64,000 bases of DNA from Mesorhizobium sp. PAMC28654 (GTDB lineage: Bacteria; Pseudomonadota; Alphaproteobacteria; Rhizobiales; Rhizobiaceae), in contig NZ_CP085135.1 of NCBI RefSeq assembly GCF_020616515.1, positions 4,650,001 through 4,714,000 on the forward strand, read 5' to 3'. Positions 37,201-45,506 of the stretch are shown piece by piece (the stretch's first letter is position 1; every line of letters starts with the position of its first letter). The position numbers were made by a program, and so were the translations under genes. Under the pieces are notes generated by a model, which was given only the letters and a program-made list of their open reading frames with translations, had not been told where the DNA came from and made no database searches.

Positions 37201-38808
37201 CTATTTCGACAAATCTTCCAGCGGCATGGATATCTCGGCATAGACGCCCTCTGGCCTGAATTCATGTGTCACCTCGCTGGAGATGACCTTGGCCAGGCTG
37301 CGACGGATCAGGATCGAACCGAAGCCGTGGCGTGCCGGGGGAGCAACTTCAGGACCGCCGCTTTCGCGCCAGGTCAGCACAAGGCGCCGGTTGCCCTTCT
37401 TGCCTTGCGTCTTCCAGTCGAGATCCACCTTGCCGGTCGCCACGGAAAGCGACCCGTATTGCAGCGCGTTGCTGGCCAGTTCATGCAGGATCAGGCCAAG
37501 TCCGACAGCCTGGTCGGGTGACAGCAACAGGTCGGCGCCGGAGATCTTCATGCGTGGCTGCGCGGCGTTGTCAAATGGCTTCACTTCGATCTGCACGAGT
37601 TCGCGGATGCCGATGCCGCGCCACTCGCGATCCGACAAAAGACTATGGGCAACGCCAAGCGCCTGCAGCCGGGCGCCGAAGGCCTCGAGAAATTCGCTCG
37701 GCTGGCGAGCGTGCCGGACCGTCTGCGTTGCCAGCGCCTGGACTGTCGCCAGCGTGTTCTTGACGCGGTGATTGAGCTCGCGCAGCAAAAGCCGCTGCCG
37801 TTCGTCTCCGAGCTTGCGCTCGGTGATATCGTAGTTGACGCCGAAGATCAGCGTCGGCTTGCCGTCGCCGTCGCGTTCGATGACACGCCCGCGCGTCGCG
37901 AGCCAGCGCGGCGGATGGAAGCCTTTCACCCGGTATTCGCCGAAATAGTCGTCGCTGCCGGTCAGTGCGTCGCGGAAGCGGGTTTCCGTCTGATAGACGT
38001 CGCGCGGATCGATGGCGGTCAGGATCTCGCGTGCCCGCAACCGGGTCGAACGCGGCAGGTTGAACAGTTCCGACATCAAGACATCGCATTCAATCATGTC
38101 GGCGCGGATATCCCAGGCCCAACTGGCCAGCGAAGCCGCGTCGAGCGCGATGGCACGTCGCTTTTCCTCGCGCACCAGTGCTGCCTCGGCGATGGCGCCG
38201 CTGCGGGTCGCGTCCTTCAACGTAAACAGGCTGGCGGCGAGGCCGGCCAGCGCCTTCAATTGAGCGAGCTTGGCGGCCGACGGGAACGCGTGCGGCTTTC
38301 GGTCGAGTACGCATAGCGTGCCGATGCGCGCGCCCGCTACCACCATCGGTGCCCCGGCATAGAAACGGACGTGGTGCTTGCCGGTCACCAGTGGATTGGT
38401 CATGAAACGTGGGTCGAGCGTGGCGTCGGGAACCACCAGCGGTTCATCGCCCGCGGCGATTGCATGGGCACAGAAAGATATGTCGGTCGTCGTTTCGGTC
38501 TCGTCGATCCCGACGCAGGACTTGAACCATTGCCGGTCCAGATCGAGCAGCGTGACAAGCGCGATCGGTGCCTGCATCACCGACGCCGCGAGATTGCTGA
38601 TGCGGTCAAAATCAGGGTCGGCCGCCGTGTCCAGCATCTCCAGCCCGTGCAGCACGGACAGCCGATCCCTGTCACTTACCGCGCGAAAGACCTCGGCCGG
38701 CAGGCCCGGCGCGCCTTCAATCGTATTGTCCACCAGATCCCCGATGCCCCGTCTTGCGGTCGTTCTTTGTTGCCCCTGCTGGCCGGCGAGAGGTCGTACC
38801 CCAAGCAT
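37201..38808 (-). CDS. GAF-PAS-HWE sensor histidine kinase
   Basis: 535 aa from the ATG at 38808, which follows GAAGG. A GAF domain (about residues 65-215; PIALVTLLDLDRQWFKSCVG, FYAGAPMVV), a PAS domain (about 235-350; SLASWAWDIRADMIECDVLM) and an HWE core with His in LLLRELNHRVKNTLATVQAL, then ILHELASNALQYGSLS. No membrane segment. The third kinase of this class within 10 kb and a candidate PhyR partner. Seven bases separate its stop from that of the convergent YqjE-like gene. Confidence 0.85.
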   Translation of the reverse strand: MLGVRPLAGQQGQQRTTARRGIGDLVDNTIEGAPGLPAEVFRAVSDRDRLSVLHGLEMLDTAADPDFDRISNLAASVMQAPIALVTLLDLDRQWFKSCVGIDETETTTDISFCAHAIAAGDEPLVVPDATLDPRFMTNPLVTGKHHVRFYAGAPMVVAGARIGTLCVLDRKPHAFPSAAKLAQLKALAGLAASLFTLKDATRSGAIAEAALVREEKRRAIALDAASLASWAWDIRADMIECDVLMSELFNLPRSTRLRAREILTAIDPRDVYQTETRFRDALTGSDDYFGEYRVKGFHPPRWLATRGRVIERDGDGKPTLIFGVNYDITERKLGDERQRLLLRELNHRVKNTLATVQALATQTVRHARQPSEFLEAFGARLQALGVAHSLLSDREWRGIGIRELVQIEVKPFDNAAQPRMKISGADLLLSPDQAVGLGLILHELASNALQYGSLSVATGKVDLDWKTQGKKGNRRLVLTWRESGGPEVAPPARHGFGSILIRRSLAKVISSEVTHEFRPEGVYAEISMPLEDLSK

Positions 38809-38875
38809 GGAACCTTCGTAGCGGGGAACTGTTACCCGAACATGTTTTTTCGAACACGCCTGCCGGCGCCAAGCT

Positions 38876-39061
38876 ATGAGGCCAAACATGACCAAAATCA
38901 TCCCTGAAGACAAAGCCCGTCAGGGGCGCTGGGGGTGGCATGGCTTTCGCATCCTCATTGCGGCGCTGCTCCTGGCCTTTATCGCGTGGGGCGCGGCCGA
39001 AATCTATGGCGAGGTGATCAAGTCGCCGGCGACCCAGCAAAATAGCATCCCCCAAAGCTAG
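38876..39061 (+). CDS. Small single-pass membrane protein
   Basis: 61 aa (or 57 aa from the ATG at 38888, MTKIIPEDKARQGRW). One membrane helix (GFRILIAALLLAFIAWGAAE). Upstream there is a GGAAC (38824) but no CGTT at the right spacing. No family recognised. Confidence 0.5.
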   Translation: MRPNMTKIIPEDKARQGRWGWHGFRILIAALLLAFIAWGAAEIYGEVIKSPATQQNSIPQS

Positions 39062-39084
39062 GGGTCCCACGGAACCGGATCGCA

Positions 39085-40005
39085 TCATGCGGCCTCAGCT
39101 TGAGCATTTCGTGCTGGCACCAGCACATTGAGTGCGCCAGGGTGGATTTTGATCGTCGTTTCCTGATCAAGCCTGACCAGTTCGCCATCGACCACCGCCC
39201 GGTATTTCTTCGCTGGCGAATGCACTTTCACCACCACCCGCTCGGCCTGGTGAATCTCGACATGTTCGTTATCGCGCCATTTGCCGCGCGCCATGTTGAA
39301 GAAGAACTTGAGCAGATGGCGGCGCTGCTCGGCCACCGTGACATAGATGCCAAGCACGCCGCCCGCAGGATCGTCCGCGTAGGGCAGGTGGCCTTCCCCA
39401 AACAGATTGTTGGTAATGCCGATGGCGGTGGTCCGTGTGACGATCTCGACTTCGCCGACCGTCAGCGTCACCTTTATTGCCTGCGGGTTGTTGATCGTTG
39501 CCCAGGCAGCCTGTGCCGAGGCTCTTATCTTTCCCAGACGCGAACCGAACTCCAGTTTCTGGCGACGCTGCACCATCTTGGCATGCATGCCGATCGAGAA
39601 CTGATGCACGAACGGACGACCGTTCGCGGTAGCGATATCCACTGCCGCCACGTCGGCGTCGACAAAGGATTCCAGCGCGGCATCGAGCGTCTGGGGAATG
39701 CCGAGCCCGCGCGCGAACAGGTTCATGGTGCCTGCCGGCAAAATCGCCAACGCCTTGTTCCTGCCCATCAGCCTGGCCGCCGCCGCCGAAATGGTGCCGT
39801 CGCCTCCACCGGCCAGCACAACATCGATCCCACGCCGCGACGCCGCACTGTCCAGCGCCGCCACAACATCCTTGCCGGCGACGACATCGAGATCGACGGA
39901 GTGACCGGCTGCTTCAAGGGTCTGGCGCATGCGCTGGGAGAAACCGGCGAGGTCGGTCGAGCGCAAGGTGCCACCGTCCTGGTTCAGCACCGCCGCAAAC
40001 CGCAT
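39085..40005 (-). CDS. Diacylglycerol/lipid kinase-family protein
   Basis: 306 aa from the ATG at 40005 (MRFAAVLNQDGGTLRSTDL), with GGAG seven bases upstream; the longer frame passes through the EcfG promoter at 40065. The DAGK catalytic motif VLAGGGDGTISAAAARLMG and ILPAGTMNLFARGLGIP are clear, as is the second domain (GITNNLFGEG, RAVVDGELV). YegS/BmrU type: ATP-dependent phosphorylation of a lipid at the inner membrane. Stress-controlled by its promoter. Confidence 0.86.
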   Translation of the reverse strand: MRFAAVLNQDGGTLRSTDLAGFSQRMRQTLEAAGHSVDLDVVAGKDVVAALDSAASRRGIDVVLAGGGDGTISAAAARLMGRNKALAILPAGTMNLFARGLGIPQTLDAALESFVDADVAAVDIATANGRPFVHQFSIGMHAKMVQRRQKLEFGSRLGKIRASAQAAWATINNPQAIKVTLTVGEVEIVTRTTAIGITNNLFGEGHLPYADDPAGGVLGIYVTVAEQRRHLLKFFFNMARGKWRDNEHVEIHQAERVVVKVHSPAKKYRAVVDGELVRLDQETTIKIHPGALNVLVPARNAQAEAA

Positions 40006-40064
40006 AATCTGCTCCGCATTCTCAAATACCCAACCGGGCCGGAACCAGCCCAGCCACAGGCTGA

Positions 40065-40089
40065 AACGGGCATGGCGGAGAAAGGTTCC
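40065..40089 (-). promoter_or_regulatory. EcfG-type promoter
   Basis: Minus-strand GGAAC-N16-CGTT, 60 bases before the lipid kinase start at 40005. Confidence 0.72.
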
Positions 40090-40165
40090 GCTGGCGGCCA
40101 TTTCAAGGAGGGAATTCCCCTGCAACCAGGCGTGGAGGTCATAACCGTCACGGCCGGATTTTGTC

Positions 40166-40190
40166 GGAACAACAGCGTGGTCACGACGTT
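40166..40190 (+). promoter_or_regulatory. EcfG-type promoter
   Basis: GGAAC-N16-CGTT, 92 bases before the PRC-barrel gene; divergent from the site at 40065. Confidence 0.7.
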
Positions 40191-40281
40191 GTGAACACGT
40201 AGAAGATGCCGCGTCCGGTCTTCCCAGCGACGGTTCAACCGGACGCGGCGCGCATGAAATCACGCACTAGGAGAGACTATC

Positions 40282-41604
40282 ATGATCCGCACCCTTTTAG
40301 CCACGACTGCGCTCGCCACGCTGATTGCGACAGGCGCATATGCGCAGACGGCCACAACGCCGGCACCCGCCGAGACGCCCGCAGTCCAGGCTCCCGCCGC
40401 AGCAGTGCAGCGCGCCGAGGGCAGCCTCGTCACCAACGTCATTGGCGAAAGCGTCTACAACGGTACTGGCGACAACGCCGAGAACATCGGCAAGGTCAGT
40501 GACGTCGTGTTCGACAAGGACGGCAAAGCGCAGTCCGTGATCATAGGCGTTGGAGGCTTCCTTGGCGTAGGCGCCAAGAATGTCGCGTTCGACTACAGCA
40601 AGCTGCAATGGGCTGAGAAAAACGGCGACCGCTGGCTGATCGCGCCGACGACCAAGGAGCAATTGACGGCTCAAGCGGAATTCGACGCCAAGCCTTATGC
40701 TCCGGCGCCGGCCGCACCCGCCGCGTCGACTGACACCACGGCACCGGTGGCGGGCACGGATACCGCGCAAGCCCCCACTGCCGAGCCCGTGAAGCGTGCC
40801 GAGGGCAATCTCGCCACAAACATCGTTGGGCAAAAAGTCTACAATGGCACCAGTGACGACGCCCAGAACATCGGCAGCGTCAGTGACATCGTGCTGGCCA
40901 AGGACGGCAAGGCCGATTCCCTGGTCATCGGCGTCGGCGGTTTCCTTGGCCTGGGGGCCAAGAACGTCGCCTATGATTTCGGCAAGGCCCAGTGGGCCGA
41001 GAAGAATGGCGAGCGTTGGCTGGTCGCCCAGACCACGAAGGAAGAACTGCAGGCGCAGCCGGATTTCAACCGCAAGGCCTATGATCCGGCCCCGGCTACG
41101 ACTGCCTCCAACGATGTCACAGCTCCCGCCCCGATGGCCGCAGTGCCATCCGATAGCTCGGTTCCGGCAGTGGCTCCGGCCGACAAGACAGCCCAGGCGC
41201 CCGCCGCGACCACGCCTGATGCGACGGCTCCCGACCAGACGCAGACCGCCGCAATCGACAAGTCAGCCCTGACGGAAATGCCGATCGGTGAAATCCGCGG
41301 CGATGATCTGAAGGGCACGACCGTCTATGGCGCCAACGACGCCAAGGTAGGCGAGATCGGCGACGTCGTGCTGACGCCCGACAGCAAGCCCGATGCGGTT
41401 GTCGTCGACGTCGGTGGCTTCCTGGGCATCGGCGAAAAGGAAGTGGCCGTTGGCATGGATAATCTGAAGTTCATGTCCGACAAGGACGGCAAGAAGTATC
41501 TCTACACGACCTTCACCAAGGAGCAGCTCGAAGCCCAGGCGGCCTATGACAAGAGCAGCTACACGCAAAACCGCGACAAGCAGCGACTGACGATCATGCA
41601 ATAA
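40282..41604 (+). CDS. Exported protein with three PRC-barrel domains
   Basis: 440 aa with a signal peptide cut near GAYAQ. Three PRC-barrel-like repeats: NVIGESVYNGTGDNAENIGK, NIVGQKVYNGTSDDAQNIGS and TVYGANDAKVGEIGDVVLTP, each with a VIGVGGFLG[VL]GAK or VVDVGGFLGIGEK core and a W/LxxxxDGxxxL end. Ala/Pro/Thr linkers join them. PRC-barrels bind proteins or RNA; this exported, stress-controlled type is common in rhizobia and uncharacterised. Confidence 0.85.
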   Translation: MIRTLLATTALATLIATGAYAQTATTPAPAETPAVQAPAAAVQRAEGSLVTNVIGESVYNGTGDNAENIGKVSDVVFDKDGKAQSVIIGVGGFLGVGAKNVAFDYSKLQWAEKNGDRWLIAPTTKEQLTAQAEFDAKPYAPAPAAPAASTDTTAPVAGTDTAQAPTAEPVKRAEGNLATNIVGQKVYNGTSDDAQNIGSVSDIVLAKDGKADSLVIGVGGFLGLGAKNVAYDFGKAQWAEKNGERWLVAQTTKEELQAQPDFNRKAYDPAPATTASNDVTAPAPMAAVPSDSSVPAVAPADKTAQAPAATTPDATAPDQTQTAAIDKSALTEMPIGEIRGDDLKGTTVYGANDAKVGEIGDVVLTPDSKPDAVVVDVGGFLGIGEKEVAVGMDNLKFMSDKDGKKYLYTTFTKEQLEAQAAYDKSSYTQNRDKQRLTIMQ

Positions 41605-41621
41605 CCGGTCACTTTGATTGA

Positions 41622-41655
41622 AGGACCCGCGCCGGCAACGGCGCGGGTCCTTTCA
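41622..41655 (+). terminator. Perfect 13-bp hairpin terminator
   Basis: AGGACCCGCGCCG, GCAA loop, CGGCGCGGGTCCT, then TTTC. Ends the PRC-barrel transcript and abuts the convergent sulfatase gene. Confidence 0.82.
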
Positions 41656-41657
41656 TG

Positions 41658-43247
41658 TCACGCCATGACAGCCGGCAAGGTGGCGACGTTGCCGGCAACG
41701 CCGGCGTCCGTCAGTTCGGCGAGCGCCAGCGACTGGTCGAGATGCTCGGCCCGCCAGGCGAGCAGCCGCTCGGCGAATTCCAGCCGCACCGACAGATAGG
41801 CCGGATCGCCAGCTACATCGTTCAACTCGCCCGGATCCGTCTCCAGATCGAACAGAAGCGACGGCAACCCGCCGCCGAAGTGCACATATTTGAATTTCTC
41901 CGTGCGGATGACGGCGAGGTTGCACTGGCGCGAGGTGGTGCCGAAATGGCGTTCGGCGTGGCCGCCGGCAATTGAACGAAAATCGAACTCCCAATGCGCG
42001 GCGTCGCGCCAATCCTGGGGTTGCTTGGCTTCCATGAACGGTTTAAGTGAGCGCCCGTCGAGATGCGTTGGCGGGGACTCGCCGAGCAAGTCGAGCAGTG
42101 TCGGTACTATGTCGACAGCCTCGGTGAAACGATCGACGCTCGTGCCGGCTGCCTTGTCGTGGCGCGGATCGCGGATGATCAGCGGGATATGATAGCTGCC
42201 GTCGAAGAAGCCGCCCTTGCCCAGCATGAAATGGTCGCCCATCATCTCGGCATGGTCGGAGGTCAGCACGACGATGGTGTCGTCCCAGGCGCCCGCCGCC
42301 TTGATCGCCTGGCAGATACGGCCAAGCTGCGCGTCGACCTCCGAGATCATGCCGTAATAGATCGCGCGGATGCGGCGGAAATCATGGTCGCTCCAGTCGT
42401 GCACCTTGCCCGATGCGCCGGGAAGGAACTTGCTCCGCTCCTGCCGGCTCAAATCATAGGCAAGGTAGGGATGGCGCTCCGCCTCCGCTTGCCAGTTCTC
42501 GGCGCGGCGGAAGGCCGGTCCTTCGGTCGGGTCGTACATGGTGTTGTATGGGGCAGGTACGATGTAGGGCGGATGCGGGCTGATGAAGGAGAGATGCGCG
42601 AACCATGGCGCATCATGCTCCTGTTCGCCAAGCCAGCGGATGAACTCGCCGGCAATGAAGGCAGCCGGCGTCTCGTCCTTCGAATAGACCGGCGGCCCGT
42701 TGCTGACCGCACCGTCCGTCCTGTTCCCATGGCGCTCTTCGACCGGGCGATGAATGCCGGGGGAACCCGCTGTTGTATCGACACCGCGCGCCTTGAGCCA
42801 GGACAGCCACGGTTTCTGATGTTCCGGCAAAAGCTGGCGGACGGTGAATCCGGGCAGCACGCCTTCGTAGCTTCTCAGCCTCGGGTCGCCGGGCGCCACC
42901 GTGCGCGGATCAAGCGACACGTCGGTATAGCCGAACAGCGTCGGATCATAGCCGAGGCCGCGCGCCTGTAGCGCGATGTTGCCATGGCGCACGTCGAGCG
43001 GCGTGCCGTTGCGGCAGACGCGGTTGTTCATCTGGTAAAGGCCGGTATAGAGGCAGGCGCGCGCCGGCGAGCATGGTGCCGCCCCCCCATAGTGCTGCCG
43101 AAACAGCACGCCTTCGGCTGCCAGCGCGTCGGCATTCGGTGTCTTGACCACCTCGTGGCCCGCCGCCGACAGGCTATCGCCGCGCCACTGGTCGCAGGTG
43201 ATCAGGAGAACATTCGGGCGTCTGCTTCCACTGGCCAATCGCTGCAT
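41658..43247 (-). CDS. Sulfatase/phosphonate monoester hydrolase-family enzyme
   Basis: 529 aa from the ATG at 43247 (the frame is open to 43298). Alkaline-phosphatase superfamily: PNVLLITCDQWRGDSLS with metal Asp, the formylglycine motif CSPAR at Cys59, HLSFISPHPPYIVP, and TIVVLTSDHAEMMGDHFMLG with the second metal site. The CxPxR cysteine must be oxidised by a formylglycine-generating enzyme not found here. Substrate (sulfate ester or phosphonate/phosphodiester) cannot be fixed. Divergent from the dioxygenase operon. Confidence 0.85.
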   Translation of the reverse strand: MQRLASGSRRPNVLLITCDQWRGDSLSAAGHEVVKTPNADALAAEGVLFRQHYGGAAPCSPARACLYTGLYQMNNRVCRNGTPLDVRHGNIALQARGLGYDPTLFGYTDVSLDPRTVAPGDPRLRSYEGVLPGFTVRQLLPEHQKPWLSWLKARGVDTTAGSPGIHRPVEERHGNRTDGAVSNGPPVYSKDETPAAFIAGEFIRWLGEQEHDAPWFAHLSFISPHPPYIVPAPYNTMYDPTEGPAFRRAENWQAEAERHPYLAYDLSRQERSKFLPGASGKVHDWSDHDFRRIRAIYYGMISEVDAQLGRICQAIKAAGAWDDTIVVLTSDHAEMMGDHFMLGKGGFFDGSYHIPLIIRDPRHDKAAGTSVDRFTEAVDIVPTLLDLLGESPPTHLDGRSLKPFMEAKQPQDWRDAAHWEFDFRSIAGGHAERHFGTTSRQCNLAVIRTEKFKYVHFGGGLPSLLFDLETDPGELNDVAGDPAYLSVRLEFAERLLAWRAEHLDQSLALAELTDAGVAGNVATLPAVMA

Positions 43248-43342
43248 CCTCCATTCGTCCGGGCGCGCCCATGGAACCGAAATCCGGCGCCGAGGCAAGC
43301 CTCAGACAAGCAATAAACCAAGCCAGCCGCATTGCGCGAACG

Positions 43343-43369
43343 GTGAACAAAAGACGGTTCATTGTTCAC
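43343..43369. promoter_or_regulatory. Inverted repeat upstream of dioxygenase operon
   Basis: GTGAACAA and TTGTTCAC form a perfect 8-bp dyad with an 11-base spacer, about 115 bases before the VOC gene and 95 before the divergent sulfatase gene. Likely operator of an unlinked regulator. Confidence 0.5.
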
Positions 43370-43482
43370 TTTTACAGCACAGTCCATTCTGTGTTTGCTG
43401 TCTTTGCCAGGGACCGGCCAACCCTCATATTTGCGTGGACAGCGGCGAGGGCCGCACAAGCACCAAGGGAAGGAGCAAGACA

Positions 43483-44415
43483 ATGCTCGATCAGATCAAG
43501 GGCCTGCATCACGTCACCTCGATGGCCAGCGATGCGCGCCAGAACAATGCGTTCTTCACCGACACGCTCGGTCTCCGACGGGTGAAGAAGACCGTCAATT
43601 TCGACGCCCCCGATGTCTATCACCTCTATTATGGCGACGAGATCGGTACGCCGGGTTCGGTGATGACCTACTTTCCGTTCCCCAACATCGGCAAGGGCCG
43701 TCATGGCGTCGGCGAAGTCGGCGCCACCGTCTATTCAGTGCCGGAGGGAACGCTCGCCTATTGGGAAAAGCGTTTCGCCGAGGAAGGCGTAGCGGGCCTC
43801 TCCCGCGAAGAGACCTTCGGTGAGAAGCGGCTCGCGTTTGCCGGGCCGGATGGCGATGGCTTCGCTCTGGTCGAGGAGAAGAACGACCGGCGTGCGCCAT
43901 GGCTGAAGGGCAGAGTTCCCGCTGACGAAGCGATCCGCGGCTTTCACTCCGTGTCGCTGCGGCTGAAGGACGGCGGCGCCACCGAAGAGCTGTTGAAATT
44001 CATGGGCTATGAGGAGGTCGACGCCTCCGGCAACCTCAAGCGTCTGGCCGTGAAGAACGGCAATGGCGCCGATGTCGTCGATATCGAATCGCTGCCGGGC
44101 GCCGGCTTCGCCAATCTTGGTGCAGGCTCCGTCCACCATGTCGCCTTCGCCGTCGAGAACCGCGCCAAGCAGCTCGAGGTGCGCAAGGCGCTGATGGACA
44201 CCGGCTACCAGGTGACGCCGGTGATCGACCGCGATTATTTCTGGGCGATCTACTTCCGCACGCCGGGTGGCGTGCTGTTCGAAGTCGCCACCAACGAGCC
44301 AGGCTTCGACCGCGACGAGGATACCGCTCATCTCGGCGAAGCGCTGAAACTGCCGTCGCAGCATCAGCATCTGCGGCCCTATCTGGAACAGCATCTGCAG
44401 AAACTGGAAGGCTAA
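43483..44415 (+). CDS. VOC-family ring-cleaving dioxygenase (MhqO-like)
   Basis: 310 aa from the ATG at 43483, with AAGGAGC upstream; the open frame back to 43144 crosses the promoter region. Two glyoxalase-fold halves: LHHVTSMASDARQNNAFFTD and later GSVHHVAFAVENRAKQLEVR, with the likely metal His in LHHVT, His in VHHVAF and Glu in GGVLFEVAT. Bacillus MhqO and relatives handle hydroquinones. It leads a three-gene run with an esterase and an acetyltransferase, ten bases from the next gene. Confidence 0.88.
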   Translation: MLDQIKGLHHVTSMASDARQNNAFFTDTLGLRRVKKTVNFDAPDVYHLYYGDEIGTPGSVMTYFPFPNIGKGRHGVGEVGATVYSVPEGTLAYWEKRFAEEGVAGLSREETFGEKRLAFAGPDGDGFALVEEKNDRRAPWLKGRVPADEAIRGFHSVSLRLKDGGATEELLKFMGYEEVDASGNLKRLAVKNGNGADVVDIESLPGAGFANLGAGSVHHVAFAVENRAKQLEVRKALMDTGYQVTPVIDRDYFWAIYFRTPGGVLFEVATNEPGFDRDEDTAHLGEALKLPSQHQHLRPYLEQHLQKLEG

Positions 44416-44425
44416 GGATCAGGTC

Positions 44426-45049
44426 ATGAGCAAGGACGCTTACATCCACAAGCTGCTGCCCGGTTTACCGGGCGGCGCGCTGCTCTTCGTCTTCCACGGC
44501 ACGGGAGCCGACGAGAACCAGCTTCTGTCACTGGGGCGCGATCTTGCGCCTCAGGCAACCATCATCTCGCCGCGCGGCGATGTTTCTGAACATGGCGCGG
44601 CACGTTTCTTCCGCCGCACCGGCGAGGGCGTCTATGACATGGCTGACCTGACGCGGGCGACGGACAAGATGGCCGGTTTCATCAAGGCCCATGTCGAGGC
44701 CGCGAAACCATCTTCCGTGCTTGGCCTGGGCTACTCCAATGGCGCCAACATATTGGCCTCGGTGGTGTTTGCCGCGCCGGAGCGGTTCGATGCCACGGTG
44801 CTGATGCATCCGCTGATCCCGTTTGAACCGGACGTGAAAGGCAGTCTCGCTGGCCGTCGCGTCCTGCTGACCGCGGGCAAGCGCGACCCCATCTGTCCGC
44901 CAACCCTGACGACGCGGCTTGAAGCCTATTTGCGTGCCGACGGCGCCGATGTCACAGTGGAGTGGCATGAGGGCGGGCACGAGGTGCGGCCAAACGAAAT
45001 CGAAGCGGCACGGCGGTTCCTCGCCAGCGCGCCCGTTGAAGGAGCCTGA
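44426..45049 (+). CDS. Alpha/beta-hydrolase, carboxylesterase/phospholipase type (MhqD-like)
   Basis: 207 aa. Oxyanion region LLFVFHGTGADENQLL, nucleophile Ser104 in GLGYSNGANIL, Asp154 in AGKRDPICP and His185 in HEGGHEVRP complete the triad. In Bacillus the mhqO-mhqD genes are neighbours and help against quinone stress, the same pairing as here. The substrate is unknown. Confidence 0.87.
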   Translation: MSKDAYIHKLLPGLPGGALLFVFHGTGADENQLLSLGRDLAPQATIISPRGDVSEHGAARFFRRTGEGVYDMADLTRATDKMAGFIKAHVEAAKPSSVLGLGYSNGANILASVVFAAPERFDATVLMHPLIPFEPDVKGSLAGRRVLLTAGKRDPICPPTLTTRLEAYLRADGADVTVEWHEGGHEVRPNEIEAARRFLASAPVEGA

Positions 45050-45052
45050 ACC

Positions 45053-45352
45053 ATGCCTGATCACTTGCCGGAGATTGAACTCGAGGATCGCGGCTCCAAG
45101 GGGCGCTATGTGCTACGCGGACCCGACGGTGCCGAGGCCGAGATGACCTTCACCAAGATCGGTGAACACCAGATCATCATTGACCACACAGAAGTGCCTG
45201 ACGCGTTTCGCGGCCAGGGGGCGGGGCTTCGCCTCGTCACCCGGGCCGTCGAGGATGCGCGGGCGGCGGGTAAGAAGATCATCCCGCTTTGTCCCTTCGC
45301 CAATGCCCAGTTTCGCCGCCATCCGGAATGGGCGGACGTGCTGAAACAGTAA
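45053..45352 (+). CDS. Small GNAT-family acetyltransferase (YjdJ type)
   Basis: 99 aa, three bases after the esterase gene. The short GNAT core is visible: IIIDHTEVPDAFRGQGAGLR with the acetyl-CoA loop RGQGAG, and KIIPLCPFANAQFRRHPEW with the conserved cysteine. This is the minimal YjdJ/GTA1-like form; the acceptor is unknown. Confidence 0.85.
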   Translation: MPDHLPEIELEDRGSKGRYVLRGPDGAEAEMTFTKIGEHQIIIDHTEVPDAFRGQGAGLRLVTRAVEDARAAGKKIIPLCPFANAQFRRHPEWADVLKQ

Positions 45353-45506
45353 GTTCGCGGAGATTTGTCGGCGGCAAAAATGCTGATGATACGACTGGTC
45401 AAAACAGCAATATGGATCTGGCATTTGCGCGGGCCGCCCATCTTGCCTAAGTAGGTATGATATACCGCAGGCCGTGCGCCGACAAATCGAACCGAATGAT
45501 CCCCTT

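Noticed and set aside
38824..38850. EcfG promoter for the 38876 gene
   Set aside because: GGAAC is present but no CGTT lies 16-17 bases downstream.
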